Of a stretch of 64,000 bases of DNA, positions 1 to 10,845 are shown one piece after another. Under the pieces are notes generated by a model that ran no database searches, had not been told where the DNA came from, and saw only the letters and a list, made by a program, of their open reading frames with translations. The stretch covers positions 11,988,013-12,052,012 of the forward strand of contig CAKAKS010000022.1 in the NCBI GenBank assembly GCA_916700875.1, given 5' to 3'. Position 1 is the stretch's first letter; each line of letters starts with the position of its first letter. The DNA is from Sebastes aleutianus. Lineage: Eukaryota > Chordata > Actinopteri > Perciformes > Sebastidae. Made by a program: the position numbers and the translations under genes.

Positions 1-1184
1 AACTCAGCAACTCTAAAGCCGACTCCCCACACGAGCCGAGACTACCTTTTCATTAGCAATTATAGTGTTTTCTCCAAAGTGGCAGCAGCTGTAAAGAAAA
101 AAACGAAAACAGGGGAGCCTGTAATGTCTCTCTCTCTCTATGACGGCTCCTGTGTGAAACTATCATTATTACTGCTCCTGCCATTACAGCTGCCAGCCGC
201 TGACTGCTTGAACTCATGCCACAGAATGCGAATATGGATCAGCCCCCTCTGCATAGAGGCTGAGGTCACGTCTGAATCACTGCCCCGGCAAATGACTAAG
301 ATCAGATAAGGCTGACATTTTACCAAGACGGAAGATGGTTCCTCTAAAAGCCTGTTTATCAGTACAGCTAAGCCCCTTTCTATAATTCCATAGGGTGAGT
401 TGGAGAGGCGTGGGTTGTATTGTTTATCTGTTTGCCTGATGGTGCAATCTTAGACTGATTTCATTAACTCTGCATGCCATAGCACTCTTGCACCCAGCAG
501 TTTGTGCATCAGTAAAGCTTCACTGATCACAAACATTAAACTTTAGTGAAGAACAAATTGCAATTGAGTACAGGGAAGACAATAAAAATCGAATTCTAAT
601 AGCAGAAAATGATCAATTGTGGCTAATTACTCGGATTCCACATAACAAGTGACACTAGTCGGATTCTTGCGTAATCATTTATGCTCCCACCAGATAATAA
701 AGTGTATTTATAGTCCCCTCCTGTGGCTTGGAAGTGACTGGGGAGCTGATGCTAGCTTTACTTGGCACAGAGGAAATAGCTCTCCTTTCTCTATATTTGA
801 CAGCATCCATTTCCCATGCAAGGCTTGCGCAATATTACATTTCAACAGGGGGATATGCGTTTGGTCTGAATGTAAGACTGGGAATTTTTCGCTTGTGATC
901 TAAAAATAGGCACTTTTAACAAGAAAGTATGGGGATTTAAAGCAGGGGTAGGCAATTTTGGAGAAACCAGTATAAGAGTAAGACAGATTTTGAAGGTATC
1001 CAACCGAGAAAAGTCCCAGCCCTTCAGGCCTCCCCAAAACACATGAAAGCCGGGCTGTTCTCAGACACCATTCGTAGCTGAACCCGAAAGTATAAAGAGC
1101 GACAAACACTGCGTAGGGAGGAGGTCTACTTTCGCTCTGTAGCCCAGTATTCGTACCCTGTGTGAAACCAGAAGTCAACGTTGA

Positions 1185-1450
1185 TTTATGTGTCACGTAA
1201 CTTCCGTAAGTTACGCCACTTACGGAGTTATTTTAACTCAAACCACGATCTTTTACTAAACCTAACAAAGTAGGTTTATTGTCTAAACCTAACTAAGTTG
1301 TTGTTTTTTCCTAAACTTAACTAAGTAGTTTTGTTGCGTAAACCTAACCAACTTGTTTCCTGTGAAGACGGAAGTTTATTTTGAAAAGACTGGAGCGGAA
1401 ATTGACACTAGCGTCACATGTTGCTGGACATCCGTAGGAAAATGCACCAA
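1185..1450. repeat. TAAACCTAAC-type dispersed repeat
   Basis: A direct, diverged motif CTAAACCTAACNAAGT recurs about every 28-30 bases between 1251 and 1356. It is preceded by a palindromic stretch around 1195-1230 (CGTAACTTCCGTAAGTTACG). The motif resembles telomere-like CCTAAC runs, but spacing and flanks are those of a dispersed repeat family I recall from teleost genomes. No protein coding. Confidence 0.6.
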
Positions 1451-1590
1451 AAATGAGGAATAACTTTTGATATTGTTTTCTTTATTTTTTTGTCAGAGCA
1501 TTGTATTTAGTGATTGCTGTCGGAATGTGACGACATTTCAAAAAAATATAACAAAAAATGGTTCTAAAATAAATTGCCTACCCTAGCTTT

Positions 1591-1931
1591 AAAGGTGCAG
1601 TGTGTAGGATTTGGTGGCATCTTTAGCGGTGAGGTTGCAGATTGCAACCAACTTAAACTTCTCCCGCGTGTAGGAGAACTACGGTGGCCAACGAATGGCC
1701 CTATCTAGAGCCTGTGTCTGGTTTGTCCGTTCTGGGCTACTGTAGAAGCATGGCGGGCCGGCTCTGTGAAGAGGGCCCGCTCCTAGATATAAACAGCTTA
1801 TTCTAAGGCGAAGAAAACACAACAAATCTTCTTTTCAGGCGATCATACACTAAAGAAAAACATACTTATCAGCTTAATATTATATTCCATTTCTGGCAAT
1901 AGATCCCCTAAATGCTACACACTGTACCTTT
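1591..1931. mobile_element. TTAA-flanked MITE, copy 1
   Basis: The ends form terminal inverted repeats of about 22 bp: left AAAGGTGCAGTGTGTAGGAT, right ending in CTACACACTGTACCTTT. Both ends abut TTAA, as expected for the 4-bp target duplication of piggyBac-type elements. The interior has no coding capacity. A diverged copy in opposite orientation lies at 7902-8262. The family is common in teleosts; the superfamily assignment is inference. Confidence 0.75.
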
Positions 1932-1957
1932 AAAGGGACTCTGTGCTCCTCAAGCAT

Positions 1958-1978
1958 GTATATATATATATATATATC
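1958..1978. repeat. (TA)n microsatellite
   Basis: About ten uninterrupted TA dinucleotides directly downstream of the MITE. Confidence 0.9.
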
Positions 1979-2563
1979 TATGATATTACTAAGGTCTTGA
2001 GCTTGAGCATCTAACCTAAAATGCATTGTAGGTTAGCAGCTCTTTTCTATAAAGAGGAAACAAATGCAAAATTATGCAAAATTTCATCCTGGAGGCATCA
2101 CTACCATGGGAATGAGGTCAGGGGGATGCACAAATATGTGTTTAAGTCACATGGTCTGCAATTATCTGAGCTCTTTAGTAAACACTACCTGTGGTGCATC
2201 ATCAAAAACAGGCTGAGTAACACCATCTCAATTTATCATTATAGGCTTTAAATGCAATATGCTTGCATACTGTCTGTGTTTCCAACAAGTGCAAAAAAAA
2301 GACAACAACTGAAGCACCTGTCCTATTCAAATACAAAAGTTGTATCACAAAGTAGATTTCAGTATAGCAAAGGCTTTCTGTTTATACAGATGGAGAGCAG
2401 AAAGAAGCGAGCTGTAACGGGATAATAGTAGCGAGGAGGTTACATAATAAAGATGGGAATAAACGGAGCGGTGTAAAGCGTGTCCATTTGTCCAAATAGA
2501 TGATGGTGGATTAATGTCATTTAACAGAAGAAACGAGCGCTCCGTTTTGCAAAAATGCACGCA

Positions 2564-2612
2564 CGGAATGGAATGGAACGGAATGGAATGGAACGGAACG
2601 GATAGGCTTCTG
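2564..2612. repeat. lin7a: (GGAAT/GGAAC)n pentamer repeat
   Basis: Short tandem run of GGAAT and GGAAC pentamers within lin7a intron 1, about 200 bases downstream of the exon 1 donor. The unit is the same pentamer found in mammalian satellite II/III, but such a short array need not be related. Confidence 0.8.
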
Positions 2613-2808
2613 CACGGTTTTATTTAGAATAGCGCAGGAGATCATATTGCATTGAAATAACGACCCGTACAAACAATCTGTAGGAAATCACAAAACACCT
2701 GGATGTACCTGCTACTACTACTCCTGGCAGGAAGTTTTACAAAATGTGTGGAAATAAAAAAAGCCTGAGATGACAAGCAGAAAATAGCAAAAGCTCCGAG
2801 CGCCTTAC

Positions 2809-2845
2809 CTCGATCCAGAGAGAGCGGTTGGACCACTGTCGCCAT
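2809..2845 (-). CDS. lin7a: lin7a coding exon 1 (LIN-7 homolog A, N-terminus)
   Basis: On the minus strand an ATG at 2845 opens a 12-codon frame, MATVVQPLSLDR, followed by one base (G) and a strong donor GTAAGG at 2808-2803. The next codon would start with G, consistent with the Asp of the LIN7 N-terminal sequence DRDVARAI. LIN7A is a small L27-PDZ scaffold that joins MALS-CASK-Mint complexes at synapses and epithelial junctions; only the N-terminus before the L27 domain is here. The remaining exons lie off the left edge. The identification rests on a short match plus conserved order beside acss3 and ppfia2. A shorter start than the human protein is normal for fish LIN7. Confidence 0.85.
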
Positions 2846-2902
2846 GACTGCTGTTTACTGGAGACTGGAGAGACTACAGGAGGCTGCAGCATCACAGAGA
2901 GA

Positions 2903-2934
<32 letters not shown>

Positions 2935-2945
2935 TGAGGGGATGC
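2846..2945 (-). promoter_or_regulatory. lin7a: lin7a 5' leader / proximal promoter (pyrimidine-rich on coding strand)
   Basis: Just upstream of the lin7a ATG on the minus strand is a (GA)n/(CT)n tract at about 2894-2934, CT-rich on the transcribed sense. Such tracts are frequent in 5' leaders and GAGA-type promoters. The transcription start cannot be fixed from sequence alone, and no clear TATA box is visible. Confidence 0.4.
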
Positions 2946-3552
2946 TGGGAGTGGTTGGGAGGGGATTAATCTACCTCCATCCTTATAATAATATCTCATA
3001 ACCTGGCGTTGTTTGCACTAGAAAAAAATAAATAAATGTTCATCTTGACACCATAAGGTAGGACAGTCCACCACTATAAAAAAAAATATATGGCACTTTA
3101 ATCATGGATTTTTTTTTTGACATACAATTAATCTGCAATGGAAAGTAAAATAATCATGTAAATATTTTTGTTTCACACGTTTAAAATAAATGATTCCAAC
3201 ACTCATCACTAGATTAAACTGCTCATTAAAAGTGACAATATTGCAGTATTTGAGTGGATGTCATCTACTATAAAAAAAACACGCAGATGCTCAGGAGACA
3301 GATTTATAACCAGCACACTATAGCCAAAAGTATGTGGACTCTCATACAAAGGATGTGGACCGCCGAGCACCGCACACTTGTTTGATGCACTGGATAAAAG
3401 GCTACTTCAACAATAAGTAAAACAAATAAATAAATAAACATATAATAAAAGTTTTTTTTTTGCTTGTAATCAGCCAATGGAACAAGTGAAAATTCGCTTG
3501 GTAAGACTCATTGAAATAAAATGTAATATTCAAGCCTTTCAAGATAAGAAGT

Positions 3553-3872
3553 GATCTTGCTAAATAACGCTCCAAACTTACGCAAAATTTTGGCAAGGAA
3601 AAACTGGCATGGCCATTTTCAAAGGGGTCCCTTGACCTCTGACCTCAAGATATGTGAATGAAAACAGGTTCTATGGGTACCCACGAGTCTCCCCTTTACA
3701 GACATGCCCACTTTTTTGATAATCACATGCAGTTTGGGGCAAGTCATAGTCAAGTCAGCACACTGACACACTGGCAGCTGTTGTTGCCTGTTGGGCTGCA
3801 GTTTGTCATGTTATGATTTGAGCATATTTGTTTATGCTAAATGCAGTACCTGTGAGGGTTTCTGGACAGATT
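3553..3872 (-). repeat. Fragment of the ~730-bp ATTAATCG/GGGTACCC repeat family
   Basis: It matches, in reverse orientation, the interior of the full-length element at 63030-63759. Shared landmarks are the GGGTCCCTTGACCTCTGACC block, the GGGTACCC block, and the AGTCATAGTCAAGTCAGCAC block. Terminal parts are missing. Frames such as 3806-4009 on the minus strand are only parts of this repeat. Confidence 0.75.
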
Positions 3873-5305
3873 ACAGCATCCATTCTTCTGGTTTCAGGCT
3901 TTCCATAAGATCTTGCTGCTTGAAGTTGCTCGCATTCGACAAGTACACAAAAGTATGTGGCTATGGGTGGGGCAACATAGTTTTGACCATATACAGTGGC
4001 GTATCTCATAAATCAGAGCAACATTCAGGACTACTGCTTTCTCTTACTTTATGATGAACAATAAACTAACCCTGACTAAATAAAAAAGTCAGTCATTGTT
4101 ACAACTATTCCTACAACACGTGGCTTCACCATTCACAGAAGTCAACCAGCAAGTGATGCATGTGTGTCTCTGTGCCTGCATGCGTAAATGCTTATCCATG
4201 TATCATCCACCCATCCATTGCACTTCAAAGATCAGTTGATTATTTGCAACCACGCTTACCATTAAGGTTCATTGGGAGCCGCTGAGCCATGCCGCCTGTT
4301 ATCTCCTCTCTTGGCTACAGCACATGCACTGCGTGCAGCCCGATAAGGACTGAATGATGGTAGTGAACCTTTGTTGAAGGGCTTAAGGATTAATCCTCAT
4401 GTTTATGTGCTACCACAGAACGGAGCCGAACCACTGACTCTACTCATCTACTGTAGATCTGCTGCTTAATGGTGCCTGCTGCTGTGGCATATCTCATACC
4501 TGGCCAGTCATTGCGCTCGACAGAAGCGGAGCTCAACAAAAACAAGTAGCAAATCCCTGGTTAGGGGGGGAACGTTAAGGCAGCGTGAGGAGTCACAAAC
4601 CATGACTTCATGACAAATGCAAGCTGTAAACATGAACACACACCTGAGGCAAGGAGCAATATGTAAGCTTCCATTTGCACAGCTGTTCAGAGCGAAAAAC
4701 CCACAGACACTGAAATCATTTGAATCTCATTTATCTTGCTTGCATGAAAAAAAAAATCACTTTAGCCTATACCCACTTGGGAAGTAATTACCCAACTCCC
4801 AACCTCACTTTACTTCAAATTGGCAATCCGAGACTGACATTTGAAAAATGTCATATCGATGTGTTTCTACTGATTCCATTTTCATTATCTTTAAGCATTT
4901 CAGGGAATATTCTGTCATCGTGATCTGCTCTGTTTCTGATTGAAACTGTTACTAAAACCTAATCACGCAGTCCATATGTGCTGGTGAATTCCAGCCACCC
5001 ACGGGCCCACCCAGCTGCATGCAGATGTAATGGTTGTAAGTGGTGGGCTGGACGGGCGGTTGGAGAGGGTGAGGGCTTAGAGAGCGCACGGAAAGAGGGC
5101 ACGGAGAGATTACAGGCTCCCACCCATATGGGTTGGAATACAGTTCTGCTTTTTTTTTTAAGAGGTGGGATTACGCTGCAGCGCTCTTAAAGCCCTTCAA
5201 CTGCAAGTGAATTGATTTCTGAAAGATCTCCACTCCCACAGAAGGAGATGCAAGAGACCATGTAGACGAGGCAAATACAGAAGACTGGACTGAAGTGTGG
5301 TCAAT

Positions 5306-6230
5306 AAAGGAATAGCTCAATATTTTGGGAAATATGCTTATTTGCTTCCTTGCCGAGAGTTAGATGAAAAGATTGATACCTCTCTCATGTCTGTACAGTA
5401 TATAAACAGTGGGCAACCTCCAGGTCTGAAAAGTGAAGCCAATGCTGAAGTGCCTTAAACTTGCATTCTTTCTAATAGCCAGCAGGGGGCGACTCCTCTG
5501 GTTGCAAAAAGAAGTCTGATTGTATAGAAGTCTATGAGAAAATTAGCCTACTTCTCACTTGAATTATCACCTCAGTAAACTTTGTAAACATGAGTTTATG
5601 GTCTCAACTGCTAGTTTCAAGTCTTCCTCAATACAGCATGATGTTCATTTAGTAAATTATGGTCCCATTTAGAGTCAAATAGACCTTAAAGCAGGGGATG
5701 CTTTAGGGCGTGGCTACCTTGTGATTGATAGGTCACTACCACGGCGTTATCCGGTCTGGGAGTTGTCCGTGTTTTCGTCTTACAACTTTAACCCTTTCAC
5801 AGTATGTTTTCAGTTTATGAAAGTTCATTGTAACATTTTCGTCACCTAATAATGTCTTATTCAGCATTTGGTTGTACTTAGCTCCACCCTTTCCGCCACT
5901 TCTGGTTGCAAAATGCCAAGATGGGGACGGCCAAAATGCCGAACTCGAAGCTTCAAAATATCAGTTCACAAACCAATGGGTGTCATGCTGACTACATCCA
6001 CTTCTTATATACAGTCTATGTATATAAAGATACAACGAGCAGCCGGTTACCTTATCTTAGCATAAATACTGAAAACAGAGGGAAACAGCTAGCCTAGAAT
6101 CCACCTACCAGCAACTCTCAAATTCACTAATTAACATGTTACATCTTATTTGTTCAATCCATACAAAGATGCCAGATTATTTCTTGGCTTTATCTTGTAC
6201 TTATCAAAAGGGAACATTGGGTAATGAATT
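5306..6230 (+). mobile_element. TTAA-type MITE (interrupted)
   Basis: It starts AAAGGAATAGCTCAATATTT and resumes after an insertion with ATACAACGAGCAGCCGGTTA. I recognise this as a very common teleost short element (GGAAATRYGCTTATT, CCGAGAGTTAGATGA, GAAACAGCTAGCCT landmarks). It is split at about 5410 by another repeat. No coding capacity. Confidence 0.65.
5414..6015 (+). mobile_element. AGTGGGCAACC...ACAGTCTATG element nested in the MITE
   Basis: A roughly 600-bp element begins AGTGGGCAACCTCC and ends TATACAGTCTATG. It is flanked by TATATAAAC on the left and TATATAAAG on the right, a probable 9-bp target-site duplication (8 of 9). The termini are not inverted repeats of each other. Related copies lie at 28821-28950, 34987-35156 (internally deleted) and 45125-45650. 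The block AGCCAGCAGGGGGCGACTCC is a convenient family tag. Confidence 0.65.
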
Positions 6231-7329
6231 TCGACAACCACTGACTCTAATCCTAGCGCAGTATTGACTGTGATCTATATGGCATATCGCACTGGGGAAA
6301 AAATAGATGAAAATGTTCTTGCAACCGGATAAAATCTCAAAAAATATAATGTGTTTATGTAATAGTTTGTGTTAAGGTTTTTCCCTGCATGACGTGACAG
6401 AATGCTTCCCCACAGCTGCTCTGCTGTTTATTATTACCAAGCTCCATCACACAGCTGCTGACAGATAATGAATGTAGATCGTCATGTAAACACGAGGGAG
6501 GTATACCGATAGACATCTTAAAAAGTGTATTCATTTTCTAACAAGGCAAGTTGACAACAAATATATTTTCTTTCTAGGAACAACTGAGGGAAGTAGCTCC
6601 ATTATGATATTGTCTATTTTAAGACTATCTGGTGTAGCTTTTATTGTTTTATTGTTTGTAACCTGAGCAACCAATTGGGGTTAAATGTTGAGGTTGACAA
6701 AACAGAGACACTGATTTCCACATATCATGCTTTTTGCCTTTGGATTTTTAACCTCTAACACAGCTTTCCTCTAACCATTAGGCTGCTGACGCCCCCTTCA
6801 GGGAGACAGCACCCATTCACTTTGTCAAATGGAAATAATAAATGACATAAAAATTAATGACATTGCACACTGGTTCAATTTGTTGCATCAAACAGCTCCT
6901 GAGTGATTTAATCCCATTTAATTTCAGAAGAAAGCTTGGAGTGTATTGTCCCTCTTGTCACATAATTACACAGCATGAAATGAGGAAATTCATTGATGCT
7001 CTTTATTTGGCATTTAACTTGCTCATAGTAAAAAAAATATGAAGACATCTATTTATATTGAGCCCCTCTTACACATCTCAAATGTGTAAAAGCTTATAAA
7101 ATCAGTCTTGTATGTCAACCTCCTCTTATCTTCATCTCCTGCTTTGACTGGTATTAAATAAGAGGAATAATAAACAACAATAATGGCTTTTATCCGGACT
7201 TACATCAACCAGTGTGCTTCATGAAATGATAAAGCGTCCCTCGTATTTCAATTTTAGGCAAATTCCCTCAGCTGTAATCATCTGTAATGATGTATCAGCT
7301 ATTCTAAACTATGAGTGATGTTGACTGAA

Positions 7330-7800
7330 ATCATTCACAGGCCTCTCCGCCAACTGCCGCGTCTGAAACCCATTCAAAATGCAAAACGGCAATCATTATC
7401 TTCAAACTAATTCTATTATAAATCCATATTCAGACACTCTGCGGGTAAAACACACTGCTCGGAGATTAATCATTTGTAGATTAAACTCTGGTAATTTGCC
7501 TCTAACTGTTTCTGAAGGGCAGCCGACTGATTTCTGCTTGGAAAGATTCACACTCATTACATCAAATCAGAGAAGAAGAGGGCGTGATGGAGCGGCCACA
7601 GTGAGCCATCTCGGACTCTGTTTTTTTGGTCTGATTGGCCTTTTTGCAAGCAGCTCTCTCCGTGCACGTCCGGTGCCAGAGAGTATAACAATGATATGTA
7701 TTCTGCCAATAGCATCTGCACCATTATAAAAAGAGTTATAGCAGCGCCTGGGGGAGCAGTGATTTAGCGAGACCTTTTGGCCGGACAAATTACAGCATGG
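7330..7800. other. Unique block, possible conserved non-coding element
   Basis: This block has no recognisable repeat match inside the window and mixes AT-rich homeobox-like cores (for example AGATTAATCATTTG) with GC-rich parts. Its look and position between two neural or metabolic genes suggest a regulatory element. I cannot test conservation here, so this is inference only. Confidence 0.25.
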
Positions 7801-7901
7801 GAGGAGACGGGGAGGCGTCCTTTCTCTGTCGATGTTTGATTGTGGTTATACATGAATATAGATTGTAACTTACATGCTCTGTTGAAATGTGATGAGATTT
7901 T

Positions 7902-8262
7902 AAAGGAACAGTGTGTAACATTTGGGGGGATATATTACTGGAAATGGAATATAATATTCATATGTTTTCATTCGTGTATAATCACCTGAAACTAAGAATC
8001 GTTGTGTTTTCGTTAGCTTAGAATGAGGCATTCATATCTACGTAGGGAGTGGCAAGAGTCCGCCATGTTGCTCCGCCATGTTTCTACAGTTTAGCCCAGA
8101 ACGGACAAACCAAACACTGGCTCTAGAGAAAGCCTTTCACAAATTTACGTTACCTGAAGGCCACCGTTGTTCTCCGACACGCTTGTGAAACTGCGGTAAC
8201 GTGAGCCACAGATTGCAAAACCATGGCACCGCAACGCAACTTCCGTTGCTCCTAAAGTAGTG
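7902..8262 (-). mobile_element. TTAA-flanked MITE, copy 2 (reverse, degraded far end)
   Basis: It begins TTAAAGGAACAGTGTGTAAC and is collinear with the reverse complement of 1591-1931, including the GTTTCTACAGTTTAGCCCAG region. The far terminus is not recognisable, so the copy is truncated or rearranged. Confidence 0.65.
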
Positions 8263-8269
8263 TTATGAG

Positions 8270-8646
8270 ACGAACGGCATTACCACGATTTTGCACTTGG
8301 CGGCTCACATTACCACACACATTTGCAGTTGCGTATTTGCTAGTTTGGCACACCCTCAAACAAAGCTAGTTAGAGCAGAGCTTGAGCGGAGTCCGAAGAG
8401 TTTGGTTCGGTTGACCAATCACGACAGTGTGGACCAGCTGACCAATCAGAGCAGACTTGACTTTTCAGGAGGGCGGGGCCAGGAACTCAAACAGCGTTTC
8501 AGACAGAGGGTGAAAAGAGTTGCTGCAGCACAGCCGGTATAATAAAAGTAAAGCGTTTTTGAACATTAAAGCAGGTAAACATGTTCTAGTAGAAACCCAA
8601 AATAGAGGTATACACCTGGAAATAAGCATTATATGTCCTCTAAGCC
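8270..8646 (+). mobile_element. Degenerate MITE fragment (GGGCGGGGCCAGGAACTCAA family)
   Basis: The segment containing GGGCGGGGCCAGGAACTCAA and GTTCTAGTAGAAACCCAAAA and ending TATATGTCCTCT matches a dispersed short teleost element from memory. The reading frames it creates in both strands are incidental. Confidence 0.5.
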
Positions 8647-9591
8647 ACAGGATAAGACTGGGATGTGATGGATGGATGGATGATGTGAAAACATTCATCA
8701 ATAATTCAGAATATGGAACACAATTTCATGTTGGCAAAAAAGGGTATATATAACAAGTGCTGTGTTTATAAATGATATCTTTTGTCTGTCACGTGGGACA
8801 AAGAATTCACTGTTTATTTTCACTGCAAACCACTGTTTCATTTAAAGTGTAGTGAACCCAGTAGCTGCAAGGTAATAGAAAGGGGCTTCCTGGAAAGTGC
8901 ATGCTTCCAGACATGTCTTAATGGAAAACACTGCATGTATAAATAGAAACAGATGACCTGTAATATCAGATGGATGAGTTACTCAACCAGGGGCACCATT
9001 GTGCAGGGGGTCACGTCCAGGGGTCAGCTGGATTATGGGTATTTACCAGCAGCTTGGATGATGCCAGTGACGAAAGAGATATATATGCAGTCTGAGAGAG
9101 AGGACACTGCTGCTGCTGCTGCCCGTGTGGCGTGACAAGATTGCACAAGCTGCTGTTGTGATGAGACCAGAACAAGTGACTCAGCTTAACGAGAGAGTTG
9201 TTATGATTTGACTATGTACAACAAACCCAATTATGATCATAAATATCCTCAAACAAGCCCCTACATGCATTCCCCTGATCGGTTTAAGCAGAGGCATTTG
9301 CATTCTCAACAGGAGGAGGGTTATTGATGCCACCCTGAGGAGCATGAGAGTTTAATGCTGCAGCTTTAGCAAACAAAGATTTGCGATGGAAATGAGCTTC
9401 AAGGAAGTAAATATCAATTATTTCTTCTTGTTTTGCATGATAAAAGACATGCCACAGGCTAAATAACTATAGGGTGAATTAGCCTAATGTGGGAATTGTT
9501 TTTTGCATTTCAGACTTCTGGAATATATTGTGATATGAAGCCAATACATTAAATCTACACCCAGTACCCTTCGAAATCCCCAGGATGTGTC

Positions 9592-10062
9592 CTCCAAACT
9601 TAATTTTGGTGAGGAAAAACTGGCATTTACCTCTCACCTCAAGATATGTGAATGAAAATGGGTTCTATGGGTACCCATGAGTCTCCCCTTTACAGGCATG
9701 CCCACTTTATGATAATCACATGCAGTTTGGGGCAAGTCATAGTCAAGTCAGCACACTGACACACTGACAGCTGTTGTTGCCTGTTGGGCTGCAGTTTGCC
9801 ATGTTATGATTTGAGCATATTTGTTTATGCTAAATGCAGTACCTGTGAGGGTTTCTGGACAATGTTTGTCATTGTTTTGTGTTGTTAATTGATATCCAAT
9901 AAATATATACAAACATTTACATAAAGCAAGCATATTTGCCCATTCCCATGATGTTAAGAGTATATAATACTTGACAAATCTCCCATTAAGGTACATTATG
10001 AACAGATAAAAAATGTGCGATTAATTTGCAATTAATCACGATTAAGTATTTTAAGTCCCTGT
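9592..10062 (-). repeat. Fragment of the ~730-bp repeat family
   Basis: Reverse-orientation copy running from the CTCACCTCAAGATATGTGAA block to the terminal ATTAATCACGATTAA block. It overlaps in content with a second fragment at 10349-10527, so two pieces of the same family lie head to tail around the TA-rich tract. Confidence 0.75.
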
Positions 10063-10156
10063 ATCTCATATTAGCCTACTTGTTAGGTGAATGTGTCTTA
10101 TATTAAGTGTTATGAAATATTTTGATTCATAATTAGACAAATATATTTGGTCAGAT

Positions 10157-10159
<3 letters not shown>

Positions 10160-10200
<41 letters not shown>

Positions 10201-10350
10201 TATATATATATACAAATATATTTGGTCAGATTACATATATATATATTTTATATATATAGTATATATATATATATTTAATATATATATTTAATATATACAT
10301 ATAATATATATATATATAATATATATAACATATATAATATATATAAATAC
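10160..10350. repeat. TA-rich microsatellite tract
   Basis: Nearly pure TA/TATAT sequence with two interspersed copies of AAATATATTTGGTCAGATTA (about 10139 and 10215). It sits between two fragments of the ~730-bp family and about 500 bases upstream of acss3. Confidence 0.9.
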
Positions 10351-10527
10351 GTCATTGTTTTGTGTTGTTAATTGATTTCCAATAATAAATATATACATAC
10401 ATTTGCAAAAATCAAGCATATTTGTCCACTCCCATGTTGATAAGAGTATTAAATACTTGACAAATCTCCCTTTTAGGATAAATGTTTGATTCATTTGGAC
10501 AAATATCTTAATCGATTGACAGCCCTA
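10349..10527 (-). repeat. Terminal fragment of the ~730-bp repeat family
   Basis: Runs from GTCATTGTTTTGTGTTGTTA to the characteristic family end ATCGATTGACAGCCCT. It lies immediately proximal to the acss3 promoter. Confidence 0.7.
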
Positions 10528-10704
10528 ATTATTTCCCAGCATATAAATGTTGTTGCACAGCTTACAGAGCTGTTTGCAGCAGTCTGTGTGTTGCATAACA
10601 GCTTTGATTGCTGGTCAAAGCTCCTCCAGCAGCAACAATTACATCCAGTTCATAGTTCGCATTCCTTGAAGGGTTTGTAAGGATTTCTGCAGGAGGCTCC
10701 TCTC

Positions 10705-10845
10705 CCTTTCACGTGGCCCCTAGAGCAGATGACGTCGCTCAAAGTTGAATCACACGAGGGGTTACACACCTGAGGAGGAAAACACCGGAAACAGGAGAAA
10801 ACGCGTGGAAGTTTTTAGCTTTTTTTAAAGTAACTACAGAGAGCA
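10705..10845 (+). promoter_or_regulatory. acss3: acss3 proximal promoter / 5' leader
   Basis: Upstream of the acss3 start are a canonical E-box CACGTG at 10710-10715 and a CRE-like TGACGTCG at 10730-10737. An in-frame TAA at 10831-10833 closes the reading frame 15 bases before the ATG at 10846, so translation cannot begin further upstream in this frame. Both motifs are short and could be chance; the transcription start is not visible. Confidence 0.4.

Larger units (their letters stand above)
1..2808 (-). other. lin7a: lin7a intron 1 (5' portion)
   Basis: This stretch follows the exon 1 donor on the minus strand. I see no second lin7a exon in it; the L27-coding exons must lie further left, outside the window. 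It contains the TAAACCTAAC-type repeat, a TTAA-flanked MITE, a TA microsatellite and a GGAAT-type tandem repeat, each listed separately. The rest looks like unique AT-rich intron, and the short frames in it have no coding character. Confidence 0.75.
2946..10845. other. Intergenic region between divergent lin7a and acss3
   Basis: Eight kilobases separate the two divergent starts. No protein-coding exon is supported; open frames here are short and lack codon structure. Much of it is repeat (3553-3872, 5306-6230, 7902-8646, 9592-10527, described separately). Unique-looking blocks lie at about 4080-5290, 6240-7880 and 8650-9560; the one at 7330-7800 has the balanced composition of a conserved non-coding element. 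Confidence 0.7.

Noticed and set aside
1251..1356. Possible interstitial telomere repeat
   Set aside because: CCTAAC cores are separated by about 20 bases of other sequence and are not TTAGGG arrays; better explained as a dispersed repeat.
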